The notes beneath the pieces are model-generated. The model did no database searches. It was given only the letters and a program-made list of their open reading frames with translations, and was not told where the DNA came from. Position numbers and translations under genes: made by a program. This document shows positions 1 to 7,538 of a stretch of 38,892 nt of DNA, piece by piece. The stretch spans positions 1 to 38,892 of the forward strand of contig JAGRPC010000204.1 of NCBI GenBank assembly GCA_020439925.1, in the 5' to 3' direction. The first letter of the stretch is position 1. Each line of letters opens with the position of its first letter. Source of the DNA: Verrucomicrobiia bacterium. GTDB taxonomy: Bacteria; Verrucomicrobiota; Verrucomicrobiia; Verrucomicrobiales; DEV007.

Positions 1-19
1 ATGGATGGTTCTCAGACAT
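1..19 (-). CDS. 5' end of a gene co-transcribed with the ECF sigma factor (partial)
   Basis: An ATG on the minus strand at 19-17 opens a frame reading MSENHP before it leaves the window. It overlaps the end of the sigma factor gene, whose TGA lies at 14-12, so the two would be translationally coupled. A gene overlapping the 3' end of an ECF sigma gene is often its anti-sigma factor or a sigma-linked membrane protein, but six codons cannot show this. The assignment rests on position only. Confidence 0.35.
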
Positions 20-596
20 GGTGCTCCTCGGCTGGATTCCGGGAAAGGGCCCGCGTTTTGCCTCCGATGCATTCATGCAGCAAGGCCCTCGCGCGTTCGA
101 GGCGCTTGCGGAGGTTGGTCGGCGAAATCTCGAGAGCCGCGGCGGCCTGTTCACTGTCGAGGCCCTCGAAGTAAAAGCGTTTTACCGCGGCCTTGAAGTT
201 GAACGGCAATCGTTCGACACAATCGCCGACGATTTCAAAGACCCCGGCGCCTTCGTTCCTGGTGGTCTGCCAGGCGGCGATGTTGATCTCCAGTTCAACG
301 AATTCCAGGCTCTCCGGAGAGATGCCCAGTGGAAGTCGTTGTTGGTTCCGAAACCAGTCCTTGATCTTGTTTCTCACGATCCCTCGCATCCAGGCGCCGA
401 ACTCGCGACTCTCGTCGAAGTCTCCGAACCTTCTCCAGGCACTGACGAAGGCGTCCTGGACGATGTCCTGTGCCGAGGCACGGTCGCGGGTCACGGCTCC
501 GGCAAAGACGAGCAGTTCCCGGTGGTGTTCCCGCATCAGACACGAGAAGCGTCGTCGGTCTTCTTCACCAATGGCGTTGGTCGTCGGCAGCTCCAT
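12..596 (-). CDS. ECF-type RNA polymerase sigma factor
   Basis: A 194-residue sigma-70 family protein of extracytoplasmic-function size, expected to direct RNA polymerase to a small regulon. Region 2 is recognisable (REHHRELLVFAGAVTRD, then AQDIVQDAFVSAWRRF and GAWMRGIVRNKIKDWFR). Region 4 follows after a linker (LPFNFKAAVKRFYFEGLDS, then the helix-turn-helix ISPTNLRKRLERARALL). It resembles the sigma subfamily expanded in Rhodopirellula and Verrucomicrobium. I chose the ATG at 596 because it opens just before region 2; the frame stays open to 740, but that extension looks like non-coding sequence. The gene is divergent from the Wzc-like gene at 781 and overlaps a gene leaving the window. There is no long C-terminal extension. 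Confidence 0.85.
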   Translation of the reverse strand: MELPTTNAIGEEDRRRFSCLMREHHRELLVFAGAVTRDRASAQDIVQDAFVSAWRRFGDFDESREFGAWMRGIVRNKIKDWFRNQQRLPLGISPESLEFVELEINIAAWQTTRNEGAGVFEIVGDCVERLPFNFKAAVKRFYFEGLDSEQAAAALEISPTNLRKRLERARALLHECIGGKTRALSRNPAEEHHV

Positions 597-738
597 TCGA
601 GTGCCTATTCGATCAAATCCGATCACGGTGTGACAGAATCGAATGAAAAAGGTGACGGCGCGCCTGCTGGTGAGTGCGTCCGCGGCGTTGGCGCCCTCTT
701 CATTTGGAATCTCGAGGAATGGTGCTTTCGTTTTCCAC

Positions 739-777
739 AATTAGATTGTAAAACCAGAATATCAGGATATTCTAATT
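739..777. promoter_or_regulatory. AT-rich divergent control region with nested palindrome
   Basis: In otherwise GC-rich DNA this stretch is AT-rich. It carries a perfect 8-bp inverted repeat, AGAATATC at 756-763 and GATATTCT at 766-773, with a 2-base gap. An outer pair, AATTAGA at 739-745 and TCTAATT at 771-777, is also perfect. A plus-strand promoter can be drawn as TTGTAA (746-751), 16 bases, then TATTCT (768-773). The palindrome would then cover the spacer and -10, as an operator would. Transcription would begin at about 780, at or next to the ATG at 781. Promoter and operator function are inferred from layout. Confidence 0.45.
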
Positions 778-780
778 ATC

Positions 781-2400
781 ATGATTTTCAGGCAAGGTGG
801 TGTCGGATATGGATGGATCGACTTCTTCTATCTCCTGCGATCCCGATGGCCCGTGGTGTTTCTCTTTGCTTCGCTGGTAATGGTTGCAGGCGCTGCGTGG
901 AAGCGTCACGCTCCCGGCCTCTTCGAAGGAGAACTGACGATCGCGCTCGGCGACGACGCCATGGGCGATCCCTCCTCGGCTGCCGCTGGTTTCCGGCCGA
1001 GCGGGAGCCACGATCTTTATCGGGAGGCTGCCGAACTCGGCAGTCGCGCCATGCTTTCCGAGGTGGCCGGACCTTCGGGGATCGTGAAACGATGGAAGGT
1101 CGGCGAAGCCGACGACCTGCTCCGTCTCCTTGAATCCCGGGTGAGTATCGGAGTGCTGCCGGAGGAACGTCATCTTGTCGTCAGGGCGAGGGATCTCACG
1201 GCCGAGCACGCCGCTTCCCTGGCCAATTCCATCGGTGACCGTTACCTGGCTCGGAAGGAAACGGAAGCCCGGGCCGAAGCCGGTGCACGGGTCCGCCGTC
1301 TGTCGGAGGAAATCGAGGGCCGACACCGTGAGATCTCCCGAATCGAGGAAGAACTCGTCGAACTGGCCGACACGGGCGCCGCGCAGGAGGAACTGGCGCC
1401 GCTTCGACGCCGTCTTGCTACCGCGCAAAACCTGGTCCACTCGCTCGGAGCCAAACATCAGCTTGCCCTTCTCGAAGCGGAGGAGGCGGAAGGAGAGGCT
1501 CGCATCATCTCCTACGCTCGTCCCGAGCGCACCCGAGCCACGACTCCGTGGTGGCTGTCCTTGCCGGGACTCGGAATCTCGGGTGTTCTTGCCGGGATGA
1601 TGGCCATGGTCGCTCTGGAGGCATTCTGTCGCAGGACCCGATGGGATGCCGTTTCCGATCTCATGAACCGCCTGGACCTGCAGTTTGCGGGTTTTGCCCC
1701 CGTTCAGGGAGGATCCCCGGTCACGGGTGTGCCGGTCACTGCCGCCGTTCTCGAACCCTATCGCGACATCCGCAATCGTCTCCTGAGGCTTCCCCTGGGA
1801 GAATGCCTTTTCGTCACCCTGATGCCGCTGCGAAAGCAGGATGCCTCGCCGGAGGCGATCAGCAATCTAGCCTGTGTCCTCGCCGATGCGGGCCGTACCG
1901 TGCTTGTCGTCGACGCCGACTTCCGGAATCCTTCGCTTCATCCGCTTTTCGATGCGGCCCATCACCCGGGTCTTTCCGATTTTCTTTCCGGGGAGATGCG
2001 TCTCGAGGAAACCGTGATTCGATCCCGTCGCGCCAATCTCTGGTTCATGCCTCCCGGACCGCTTCACGACGATCCTGGCGGTCTTCTGAACGGGAAGCGC
2101 ATGGATGATCTCGTGCGCGATCTCAAGACCCGTTTCGATTTCATTCTCGTCGCCTCGCCGTCGATCCACGAAGTCTCGGATGCGGGAATCCTCGCTTCCA
2201 TGGCCGACTGCAATGCGGTGATCACGCCCTATCTCGGGCATTCCGTGAGGAAGCTCCGCGAGACGCGTACGGCTCTCGAGACGGTTCACGCGCCGCTTTC
2301 GGGGGTGCTCCTGACGACACGCGCCGAGACGGCGGCTCCGATCCGGGAGGCGTCTCCCGAACGCTCAGTGAAAGCACCGGCAGCAGGGATGCGCGGTTGA
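781..2400 (+). CDS. Wzc/CpsD-like polysaccharide co-polymerase with degenerate BY-kinase domain
   Basis: A 539-residue inner-membrane protein built like a polysaccharide co-polymerase fused to a bacterial tyrosine kinase. There is a membrane helix at about 24-41, a periplasmic part with a coiled coil at about 140-215, a second helix at about 256-285, and a cytoplasmic P-loop-type domain. The fold is recognisable from the Walker A'-like VVDADFRNPSLHPLF (D378, D380). However, the Walker A region (347-364) reads LMPLRKQDASPEAIS where the family has a GEGKS/T core, so the nucleotide-binding lysine is absent. The Walker B aspartate position is A458 (FILVASPS). The C-terminus has no tyrosine cluster. 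It probably acts in chain-length control or assembly of an exopolysaccharide rather than as an active kinase. It sits divergently beside an ECF sigma gene; no wza or wzx/wzy genes are in view. Confidence 0.75.
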   Translation: MIFRQGGVGYGWIDFFYLLRSRWPVVFLFASLVMVAGAAWKRHAPGLFEGELTIALGDDAMGDPSSAAAGFRPSGSHDLYREAAELGSRAMLSEVAGPSGIVKRWKVGEADDLLRLLESRVSIGVLPEERHLVVRARDLTAEHAASLANSIGDRYLARKETEARAEAGARVRRLSEEIEGRHREISRIEEELVELADTGAAQEELAPLRRRLATAQNLVHSLGAKHQLALLEAEEAEGEARIISYARPERTRATTPWWLSLPGLGISGVLAGMMAMVALEAFCRRTRWDAVSDLMNRLDLQFAGFAPVQGGSPVTGVPVTAAVLEPYRDIRNRLLRLPLGECLFVTLMPLRKQDASPEAISNLACVLADAGRTVLVVDADFRNPSLHPLFDAAHHPGLSDFLSGEMRLEETVIRSRRANLWFMPPGPLHDDPGGLLNGKRMDDLVRDLKTRFDFILVASPSIHEVSDAGILASMADCNAVITPYLGHSVRKLRETRTALETVHAPLSGVLLTTRAETAAPIREASPERSVKAPAAGMRG

Positions 2401-2407
2401 CCCCGGT

Positions 2408-3745
2408 TCACGAGAGGGAGCGTCCCGACTCGCTGCCGGTGGAGGCGGAGAGGAAAGGTTCGAAGTGGTGCCGCAGGGGGTGCGGGACGATCGCGGTGAG
2501 GAGGATGTCGTTGCCTTCGTAATCCTGGCCCACGATCTTGCCCTCGCGATGGAGGAGGGCGATGAGGTCCTGTCGCGACTGGGGAACCCGCAGCTGCAGG
2601 CGCGAAACCCGGTCGATCATGAGATCGGACATCCGGTTGACGAGCTCTGGAATGCCTTCGCCGCTGTGAACGGAGACAAAGACCGCCTCGCGCTCGAAAT
2701 GCCGCTTCAATTCATGAAGCCTGGCTTCGTCACCGGCGATGAGATCGACCTTGTTGAGAACGGTCAGGGTCGGCTTGTCGGCGGCGCCGAGTTCGCGGAG
2801 GACCGAGAGGGTGGTCTCGTGGAAGGCATAGATCTCCGGTGCGCTCGCGTCGAGAACGTGGATGAGGAAGTCCGCAAGAACGGCTTCCTCCAGCGTGGCC
2901 TTGAAAGCCTCGACAAGGCGGTGGGGAAGGTTGCGCACGAACCCGACGGTGTCGGTGAGGAGCAGGGTCTGGCCGTCGGGAAGCTCGATGCGTCGCGTCG
3001 TGGGATCGAGGGTGGCGAAGAGCTTGTCTTCGGCGAGAACCTCGGCGCCCGCGAGCAGGTTGAGGAGCGAACTTTTGCCCGCGTTGGTGTATCCGACGAT
3101 GGAGGCCTGGCAGATGCCCTCGTCGGTTCGCTGCTTCCGTTGGGTCTGGCGATGGCGGCGGACCTCGTCGAGTTCCTCCTTGATCCTTTCGATGCGGCTG
3201 CGGGCGAGTCGGCGGTCGACTTCGATCTGCTGTTCACCCTCGCCGCGGGAGGCGGCGCCGCCTCCCTTGCCTCCGCCGGAACCTCCGCGCTGGCGGTCGA
3301 GGTGGGACCACATCCGGGCGAGCCGCGGCAGGGAATACTGCATCCGCGCCAGCTCGACCTGGAGCCGGGCCTCGCGGGTCTGGGCCCGCATCCGGAAGAT
3401 GTCGAGGATGACCTCCTCGCGGTCGATCACCGTGATGTCGCCCTCTTCCTCCCATGCGCGTTGCTGGGCGGGGGCCAGTTCGTTGTCGAAGACAATGCAG
3501 TCGGCTCCGATCTTCTCAGCCTCCTCGATCAGTTCGTGGGCCTTGCCGGATCCGGTCAGGTATCGCTTGTTCCTGTCCCTGACAAAGACACAGGCACGTC
3601 CCGCGATGCTAATGCCGAGAGTGCCGACGAGTTCGGCGAGCTCGTCCAGCAGGCTCTGCGCGGAGGCCTCGTCGGCACGGTCGAAATAAGCGCCTATGAG
3701 GAAGGCGCTCTCGACCATTCGTGGTTTCTCGCGGGTGTCGAACAT
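2408..3745 (-). CDS. hflX: ribosome-associated GTPase HflX
   Basis: A 445-residue translational GTPase that in characterised bacteria binds the 50S subunit and splits stalled or stressed ribosomes. The N-terminal HflX domain (about 12-150) includes a YLTGSGKAHEL segment and the family's DREEVILDIF motif. A glycine-rich insert at about 153-168 leads to a coiled coil. The G domain has G1 GYTNAGKSS at 218-226, DTVGF as G3 and NKVD as G4. The length is normal for the family. The ATG at 3745 shares one base with the stop codon of the upstream TIM-barrel gene (TGATG), so the two genes are coupled. The insert GGSGGGKGGG is low complexity but in frame. Confidence 0.96.
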   Translation of the reverse strand: MFDTREKPRMVESAFLIGAYFDRADEASAQSLLDELAELVGTLGISIAGRACVFVRDRNKRYLTGSGKAHELIEEAEKIGADCIVFDNELAPAQQRAWEEEGDITVIDREEVILDIFRMRAQTREARLQVELARMQYSLPRLARMWSHLDRQRGGSGGGKGGGAASRGEGEQQIEVDRRLARSRIERIKEELDEVRRHRQTQRKQRTDEGICQASIVGYTNAGKSSLLNLLAGAEVLAEDKLFATLDPTTRRIELPDGQTLLLTDTVGFVRNLPHRLVEAFKATLEEAVLADFLIHVLDASAPEIYAFHETTLSVLRELGAADKPTLTVLNKVDLIAGDEARLHELKRHFEREAVFVSVHSGEGIPELVNRMSDLMIDRVSRLQLRVPQSRQDLIALLHREGKIVGQDYEGNDILLTAIVPHPLRHHFEPFLSASTGSESGRSLS

Positions 3746-4662
3746 CAGGAGAGCAGCGACCGCAGCGTCGCAAAGTCTTTCTCGATCGCGGCGAGGACGG
3801 CCGGCACGAGGGACGCGTCCCCGTGTCCGAGATACTCGACATGCAGGCTCACGGGACCGCGGAAATCGCTCTCCTTGAGAAGCTTGTAGAAGCCCTTGTC
3901 CACCGCGCCCTCGCCGACGGGGCCCCAGCCCAGCGTGTTGTTCTGCCAGGACGGCTCCTTCACGTAGACGGTGTCGAGATGCGGCTTCACCGCGGCGAAG
4001 TGAAGGGGCCAGGCCTTCGCGCCCTCGACGGTGGCGTGGCCGATGTCGAAGGCGACGCCGACATGAGCCGGATCAAATTCGGAAAGGACTTCGGCGAGAT
4101 CCCAGACAGGGGCTCCGAAATAGTTTTTGCCCGAGTGATTCTGGTAGATGGGCTTGATCCCCAGTTCGCGGGAGAGTGCCACGAGATCGCGGAGCCGCGG
4201 GCGGAATTCGTCGAGCTGTGGGCGGACCGGCTTGGAGAGGTCGTAGAGGTAGTAACCCATGCGGAAGCGCTTCACCCCGAGGGCGGCCGCGGTCCGGAGG
4301 ACCTTTTCGGTCTGCTGTTCGTCGGAGACCTCGTTGATCGCGGTGGTCATGACGGTGAAGGAGAGCCCGCGCGCCTTGAGCGCTTCGACGAGCCGGGGAA
4401 GGTCTTCGTCAACCCGATCCGGCTCGACGTGGCCCTTGGGCCGCACCGCTCCCTCGATGCCGTTGAAACCAAGGGCCGCGATCTTTTCCGCCGTCTCCTC
4501 GTAGGAAAGCGGCTGAAGGGCCTTGGTGAAGGTGCAGAACTCGTGGCGTCCAGTCACGGCCGGTTTTTCCTCCGCGGCAAGTTCCGAGGCGAGCGGAGCA
4601 AGCGCAAGGGCAGCGGACTGCCGGAGGAAACGACGGCGCGAGGAATGGGGGGGATGAGACAT
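3745..4662 (-). CDS. Tat-exported xylose-isomerase-like TIM-barrel sugar epimerase/isomerase
   Basis: A 305-residue protein of the sugar phosphate isomerase/epimerase (AP endonuclease 2-like) TIM-barrel family. It starts with a twin-arginine signal (SSRRRFLRQSAALALAPLA, about 7-25), so it should be exported folded. Barrel landmarks include GVKRFRMGYYLYDL, PIYQNHSG, VGVAFDIGHATVEG and TVYVKEPSW. These hold the acidic and histidine residues that bind a metal in the family. Relatives act as epimerases or in 3-keto-sugar metabolism; the substrate is not readable here. The gene is divergent from a DUF6807 gene and overlaps hflX by one base. A promoter at 4669-4697 would start the transcript at the ATG, so the mRNA may be leaderless. 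Confidence 0.85.
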   Translation of the reverse strand: MSHPPHSSRRRFLRQSAALALAPLASELAAEEKPAVTGRHEFCTFTKALQPLSYEETAEKIAALGFNGIEGAVRPKGHVEPDRVDEDLPRLVEALKARGLSFTVMTTAINEVSDEQQTEKVLRTAAALGVKRFRMGYYLYDLSKPVRPQLDEFRPRLRDLVALSRELGIKPIYQNHSGKNYFGAPVWDLAEVLSEFDPAHVGVAFDIGHATVEGAKAWPLHFAAVKPHLDTVYVKEPSWQNNTLGWGPVGEGAVDKGFYKLLKESDFRGPVSLHVEYLGHGDASLVPAVLAAIEKDFATLRSLLS

Positions 4663-4668
4663 GGAGTT

Positions 4669-4710
4669 ACCGTATCGGTGCTTGCCCGGATCGGCAAGAA
4701 TGGAGATAAT
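4669..4710. promoter_or_regulatory. divergent promoter pair sharing a CTTGCC/GGCAAG palindrome
   Basis: An inverted repeat, CTTGCC at 4681-4686 and GGCAAG at 4693-4698, supplies a -35-like box on each strand. On the plus strand TTGCCC (4682-4687) is followed after 17 bases by GATAAT (4705-4710), about 27 bases before the DUF6807 ATG. On the minus strand TTGCCG (4697-4692) is followed after 17 bases by TACGGT (4674-4669). This places a start at about 4662, the first base of the TIM-barrel ATG. Spacing is seen directly; promoter function is inferred. Confidence 0.5.
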
Positions 4711-4737
4711 CCCTCATCCGCGCCTGATCCACGAGCG

Positions 4738-5721
4738 ATGTCACGGTTTTCACGACGCCAGATTCTCTGCCTCGCGGGCTTCGGTCCCGTCGCCCCGGCA
4801 ATGGCCCAACTCATCGGGAAGGGCAGCGGGGGCTGGTCGATCCGCGGAACCGAACCCATCGAGGTCTTCCACGGGGATCGACGGGTCACTTCCTACCGGA
4901 CCGGCTACGAATCCATCGTGCCACGCTTCGAACCCGTGGTGGGGCCGACGGGAAAGGCCTGTATCTCGGTGGGGCAACCCAAGGAGGTAACGTCGAAGCA
5001 TTGGCCGGGCGGTCTCGGTTTCGCCCTGGGAAACGTGAACGGCTATCGGTTTTTGCCGGGCGTTTCGGAAGGGCAGGAGGAAATTCCTCTCCTCAAGCGG
5101 GGCCTCATCCTGCACCGCGGCATGAACGGGGTGCTCATCAAGGACTCGGCCGTGGTGATGCGGGTGAAGTCGGAATGGGTCGATGCGGAAGATCCGGTGC
5201 GACGGATCGCCTCCGACCGCCGGGAGATCACCCTTTTCCACCGCGAGGATGGTTCGCTGGCCCTCAGCCTTTCTCTCGAATTGATGGCCGACGCCGGTGA
5301 CCTGGAACTCGGGGTCGACGAGACGGGAGGATGGATGGTGGGGCTGGTTCCGGGCATGGCCTGGAAAAAGGAGGAAAGGGAAGAGCCTGTCTTTCGAAAC
5401 CGGGAGGGTCTCAGGAACTCGGAGGCTCAGAAGGCGGGGTCGAATTGGGTGGTTTGTCAGGGACTTGATGCGGGCGGGACCGCGGCGGGAGTGGCCGTGC
5501 TCGACCATCCCGGGAATCCCGGATCTCCCGCCCGGTGGACTCTGGACGGAGAGGGCGTGCTTTCCGCCCATCCCTTTTCCTCCGAAGGTGCCGCGAAAAC
5601 GATGCCCGTCCTCGTTCCCAACGGCGAGTCGGTCTTCTTCCGCTATCGCACGATCTTCTTCGAGGGCGAGGTGCCCGACGAGGAGGTGGTGAAGGCCTAC
5701 GAGGCCTTCGCCCAACGTTGA
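4738..5721 (+). CDS. exported DUF6807 (PmoA-like) family protein
   Basis: A 327-residue protein with an N-terminal export signal that looks twin-arginine-like (SRFSRRQILCLAGFG, cleavage near AMAQ at about 21-24). The mature part has the pattern of DUF6807 proteins: a beta-sandwich-rich body, an early FEPVVGPTGKACI segment, the HWPGGLGFALGNVNGY motif near residue 90, and a late RTIFFEGEV segment. Planctomycetes and verrucomicrobia carry many paralogues, usually among sugar-degradation genes. No enzymatic activity can be assigned from the sequence. I chose the ATG at 4738 because the signal peptide starts there and a good promoter lies upstream; the frame is open much further back, antisense to hflX and the TIM-barrel gene. 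It converges on the SMP-30 gene with a 9-base gap. Confidence 0.78.
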   Translation: MSRFSRRQILCLAGFGPVAPAMAQLIGKGSGGWSIRGTEPIEVFHGDRRVTSYRTGYESIVPRFEPVVGPTGKACISVGQPKEVTSKHWPGGLGFALGNVNGYRFLPGVSEGQEEIPLLKRGLILHRGMNGVLIKDSAVVMRVKSEWVDAEDPVRRIASDRREITLFHREDGSLALSLSLELMADAGDLELGVDETGGWMVGLVPGMAWKKEEREEPVFRNREGLRNSEAQKAGSNWVVCQGLDAGGTAAGVAVLDHPGNPGSPARWTLDGEGVLSAHPFSSEGAAKTMPVLVPNGESVFFRYRTIFFEGEVPDEEVVKAYEAFAQR

Positions 5722-5730
5722 GGCCGGATC

Positions 5731-6720
5731 TCACTCGATGCGCAGGCTCCACAACTTGTGGCCGGCGGTGACAAAGAGGGTTTTGCCGTCCTCGCCTCCG
5801 AAAGTGCAGTTGGTGATCATGTCCTCGGGCACGGGAAGGGTGCGAACGAGTTCCCCCGACTCTGGATCGATCACGTAGACCGCGGCGGGATACTTTTCGG
5901 CAGACTCCACCGGCAGGTTCGGAAACAGCAGCCCCGCCGTGACGTAGAGCTTTCCGTCGGGTCCCCAGCACATTCCGTCGGGCCCGCGCTCCGTTCCCCA
6001 ATCGAAGAGCAGTTTCTGACTCGCTGGATCGACACCGCCATCCTCAAGAAAATCGAAGCGCCAGAGCTTGCGATTTCCCCCGACTCCGTTGTTCGGTCCG
6101 CTGTTGACGTTGTCGGCGACAAAAAGACGCTTCCCGTCGGGTGAAATGACAATCCCGTTGGGGCGGACGACCTCGTGGCTGATGATCCGTTTCACCTTGC
6201 CTTCCGGATCGATGCGGTAGACCCCTTCGACCGGCTTGCCTTCCGCGTCGAGGATCTCCATCCCTTCCCATGGGCCGTAGCGGGGATCGGTGAAGTAGAC
6301 CGAACCGTCGGAGGCCAGGGCGAGGTCGTTGGGTCCGTTGAAAGCCTTGCCCTCGAAGTTCGCCACGAGCACGGTGATCGTTCCGTCGAGCTCGGTACGG
6401 GTTACCCGCTTGTCGCCGCCCTCACACGCATACAATCTTCCCTCCGCGTCAAAAACGAGCCCGTTCGCCTTGCCGGAAGGTTGGCGGTAGACCTGGAAGG
6501 TGCCGTCCTTCATCCGGCGCATGATGCGGTTGTTTTCGATGTCGGTGAAAAACACGCTTTCGCTCGCGGCATGCCAGGCGGGTCCTTCGGTGAAGGCGAC
6601 CCGGCCCTCGATGCGAAGGCCCTCCGGCCAGGCGAGGGACTGGGCGAGCAGGGACGGGGAAACGAGAACGAGCATGGCCGCCGCCCCGATGAGAGAATGG
6701 ATTTTCGAAATCAGAGTCAT
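5731..6720 (-). CDS. secreted SMP-30/gluconolactonase-like beta-propeller
   Basis: A 329-residue SMP-30/gluconolactonase/LRE family protein with a cleavable signal peptide (about 1-27, ending SPSLLAQS). The six-bladed propeller shows repeated DGTI, DGSVYFTD, DGKRLFVAD and DGKLYVTAG turns. Family metal-site segments are visible: FTEGPAW (E45), FNGPNDLAL and VRPNGIVISPDGK. Characterised relatives are calcium- or zinc-dependent lactonases acting on sugar lactones. An exported version among DUF6807, DUF1080 and a TIM-barrel isomerase suggests periplasmic sugar-lactone or keto-sugar processing, which is an inference. A TTGCCA box lies roughly 35 bases upstream, but I see no convincing -10. Confidence 0.85.
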   Translation of the reverse strand: MTLISKIHSLIGAAAMLVLVSPSLLAQSLAWPEGLRIEGRVAFTEGPAWHAASESVFFTDIENNRIMRRMKDGTFQVYRQPSGKANGLVFDAEGRLYACEGGDKRVTRTELDGTITVLVANFEGKAFNGPNDLALASDGSVYFTDPRYGPWEGMEILDAEGKPVEGVYRIDPEGKVKRIISHEVVRPNGIVISPDGKRLFVADNVNSGPNNGVGGNRKLWRFDFLEDGGVDPASQKLLFDWGTERGPDGMCWGPDGKLYVTAGLLFPNLPVESAEKYPAAVYVIDPESGELVRTLPVPEDMITNCTFGGEDGKTLFVTAGHKLWSLRIE

Positions 6721-6839
6721 GTCGCAAGCTTCTTTCAGAAAAGCGGTGAGTTGGCAAGTCCCGGTCTGGGCTTGAGAAGAGGGACGCAGGGTTTTTCGGG
6801 AATGACACGAGGGCGGAAGTTCCGGTAGGATGGAGGTTT

Positions 6840-7502
6840 ATGAAAAGACCCCATGCCCTGATACCCGTCCTTGCTCTTCTTTTTTCCGTCGGCCCTGTCG
6901 CGGCCGACGAGCTTTGCCAGCATCCATCGGCCGATGCTCCCGGTTTCGAAACGCTCTTCGACGGAAAGGATCTTTCGAAGATCAAGACCGAGGGCAACTG
7001 GCAGATCCAGGCGGACGGTTCCCTGAAACTGACCCCCCGGGAGGGTGAGAAGGGCTGGACCCGCTATCACCATTATCTCTGGCTGCCCGGGGAATACGGC
7101 GACTTCACCGTGGATTTCGAGTTCCAGTACACCGAGGGCGGCAATTCGGGACTCTACTTCCGTTGTGCCGACGACATCGATCCCACCCAGTCGGGATTCG
7201 AAGTGCAGATCCTCGATTCTTACGGGGTCACGAAAGAACTCGGACACCACGACATGGGAGGAATCATCAAGACCCGTGGCGCCTCGAAGAACGCCTCGAA
7301 GCCGGCCGGGGAGTGGAACCGGATGACCGTCTCCATGGCCGGCGACCGCCTCGTCGTCGTTCTCAACGGCGAGTGCATCCACGACTTCAACCTGCGGGAG
7401 GAAAAGCCCGCCGACAAGGACCTGCCTGCTGCCGGAAAGATTGCGATCCAGGACCATGGTCTGCCCTTTTCCGTGAGGAACCTCCGGATCCGAAAAGGCT
7501 GA
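6840..7502 (+). CDS. secreted DUF1080 protein (3-keto-disaccharide hydrolase family)
   Basis: A 220-residue single-domain DUF1080 protein with a signal peptide (about 1-22, ending PVAADE). The concanavalin-like fold shows the usual landmarks: FETLFDGKDLS near the start, a GNWQIQADGSL strand, FTVDFEFQYTEGGNSGLYFR, GFEVQILD, and a late IAIQDHGLPFSVRNLRIR. Some members hydrolyse 3-keto-glycosides. Many copies occur in planctomycete and verrucomicrobial genomes next to oxidoreductases and TIM-barrel isomerases, as here. The start is firm, with a strong GGAGG ribosome site four bases before the ATG at 6840. The gene is divergent from the SMP-30 gene and converges with the SHD1 protein gene. Confidence 0.88.
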   Translation: MKRPHALIPVLALLFSVGPVAADELCQHPSADAPGFETLFDGKDLSKIKTEGNWQIQADGSLKLTPREGEKGWTRYHHYLWLPGEYGDFTVDFEFQYTEGGNSGLYFRCADDIDPTQSGFEVQILDSYGVTKELGHHDMGGIIKTRGASKNASKPAGEWNRMTVSMAGDRLVVVLNGECIHDFNLREEKPADKDLPAAGKIAIQDHGLPFSVRNLRIRKG

Positions 7503-7538
7503 AAGGTGGACGGATTTTTCCGCAGGTCCGTCTCCCGC

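Noticed and set aside
2465..3889. Long open frame on the plus strand opposite hflX
   Set aside because: It is the reverse-strand shadow of a clearly recognisable GTPase in GC-rich DNA, and its translation shows no domain.
7511..7533. Short GGAC/GTCC hairpin between DUF1080 and SHD1 genes as a terminator
   Set aside because: The stems are 3 to 4 bp and interrupted; pairing this weak is expected by chance.
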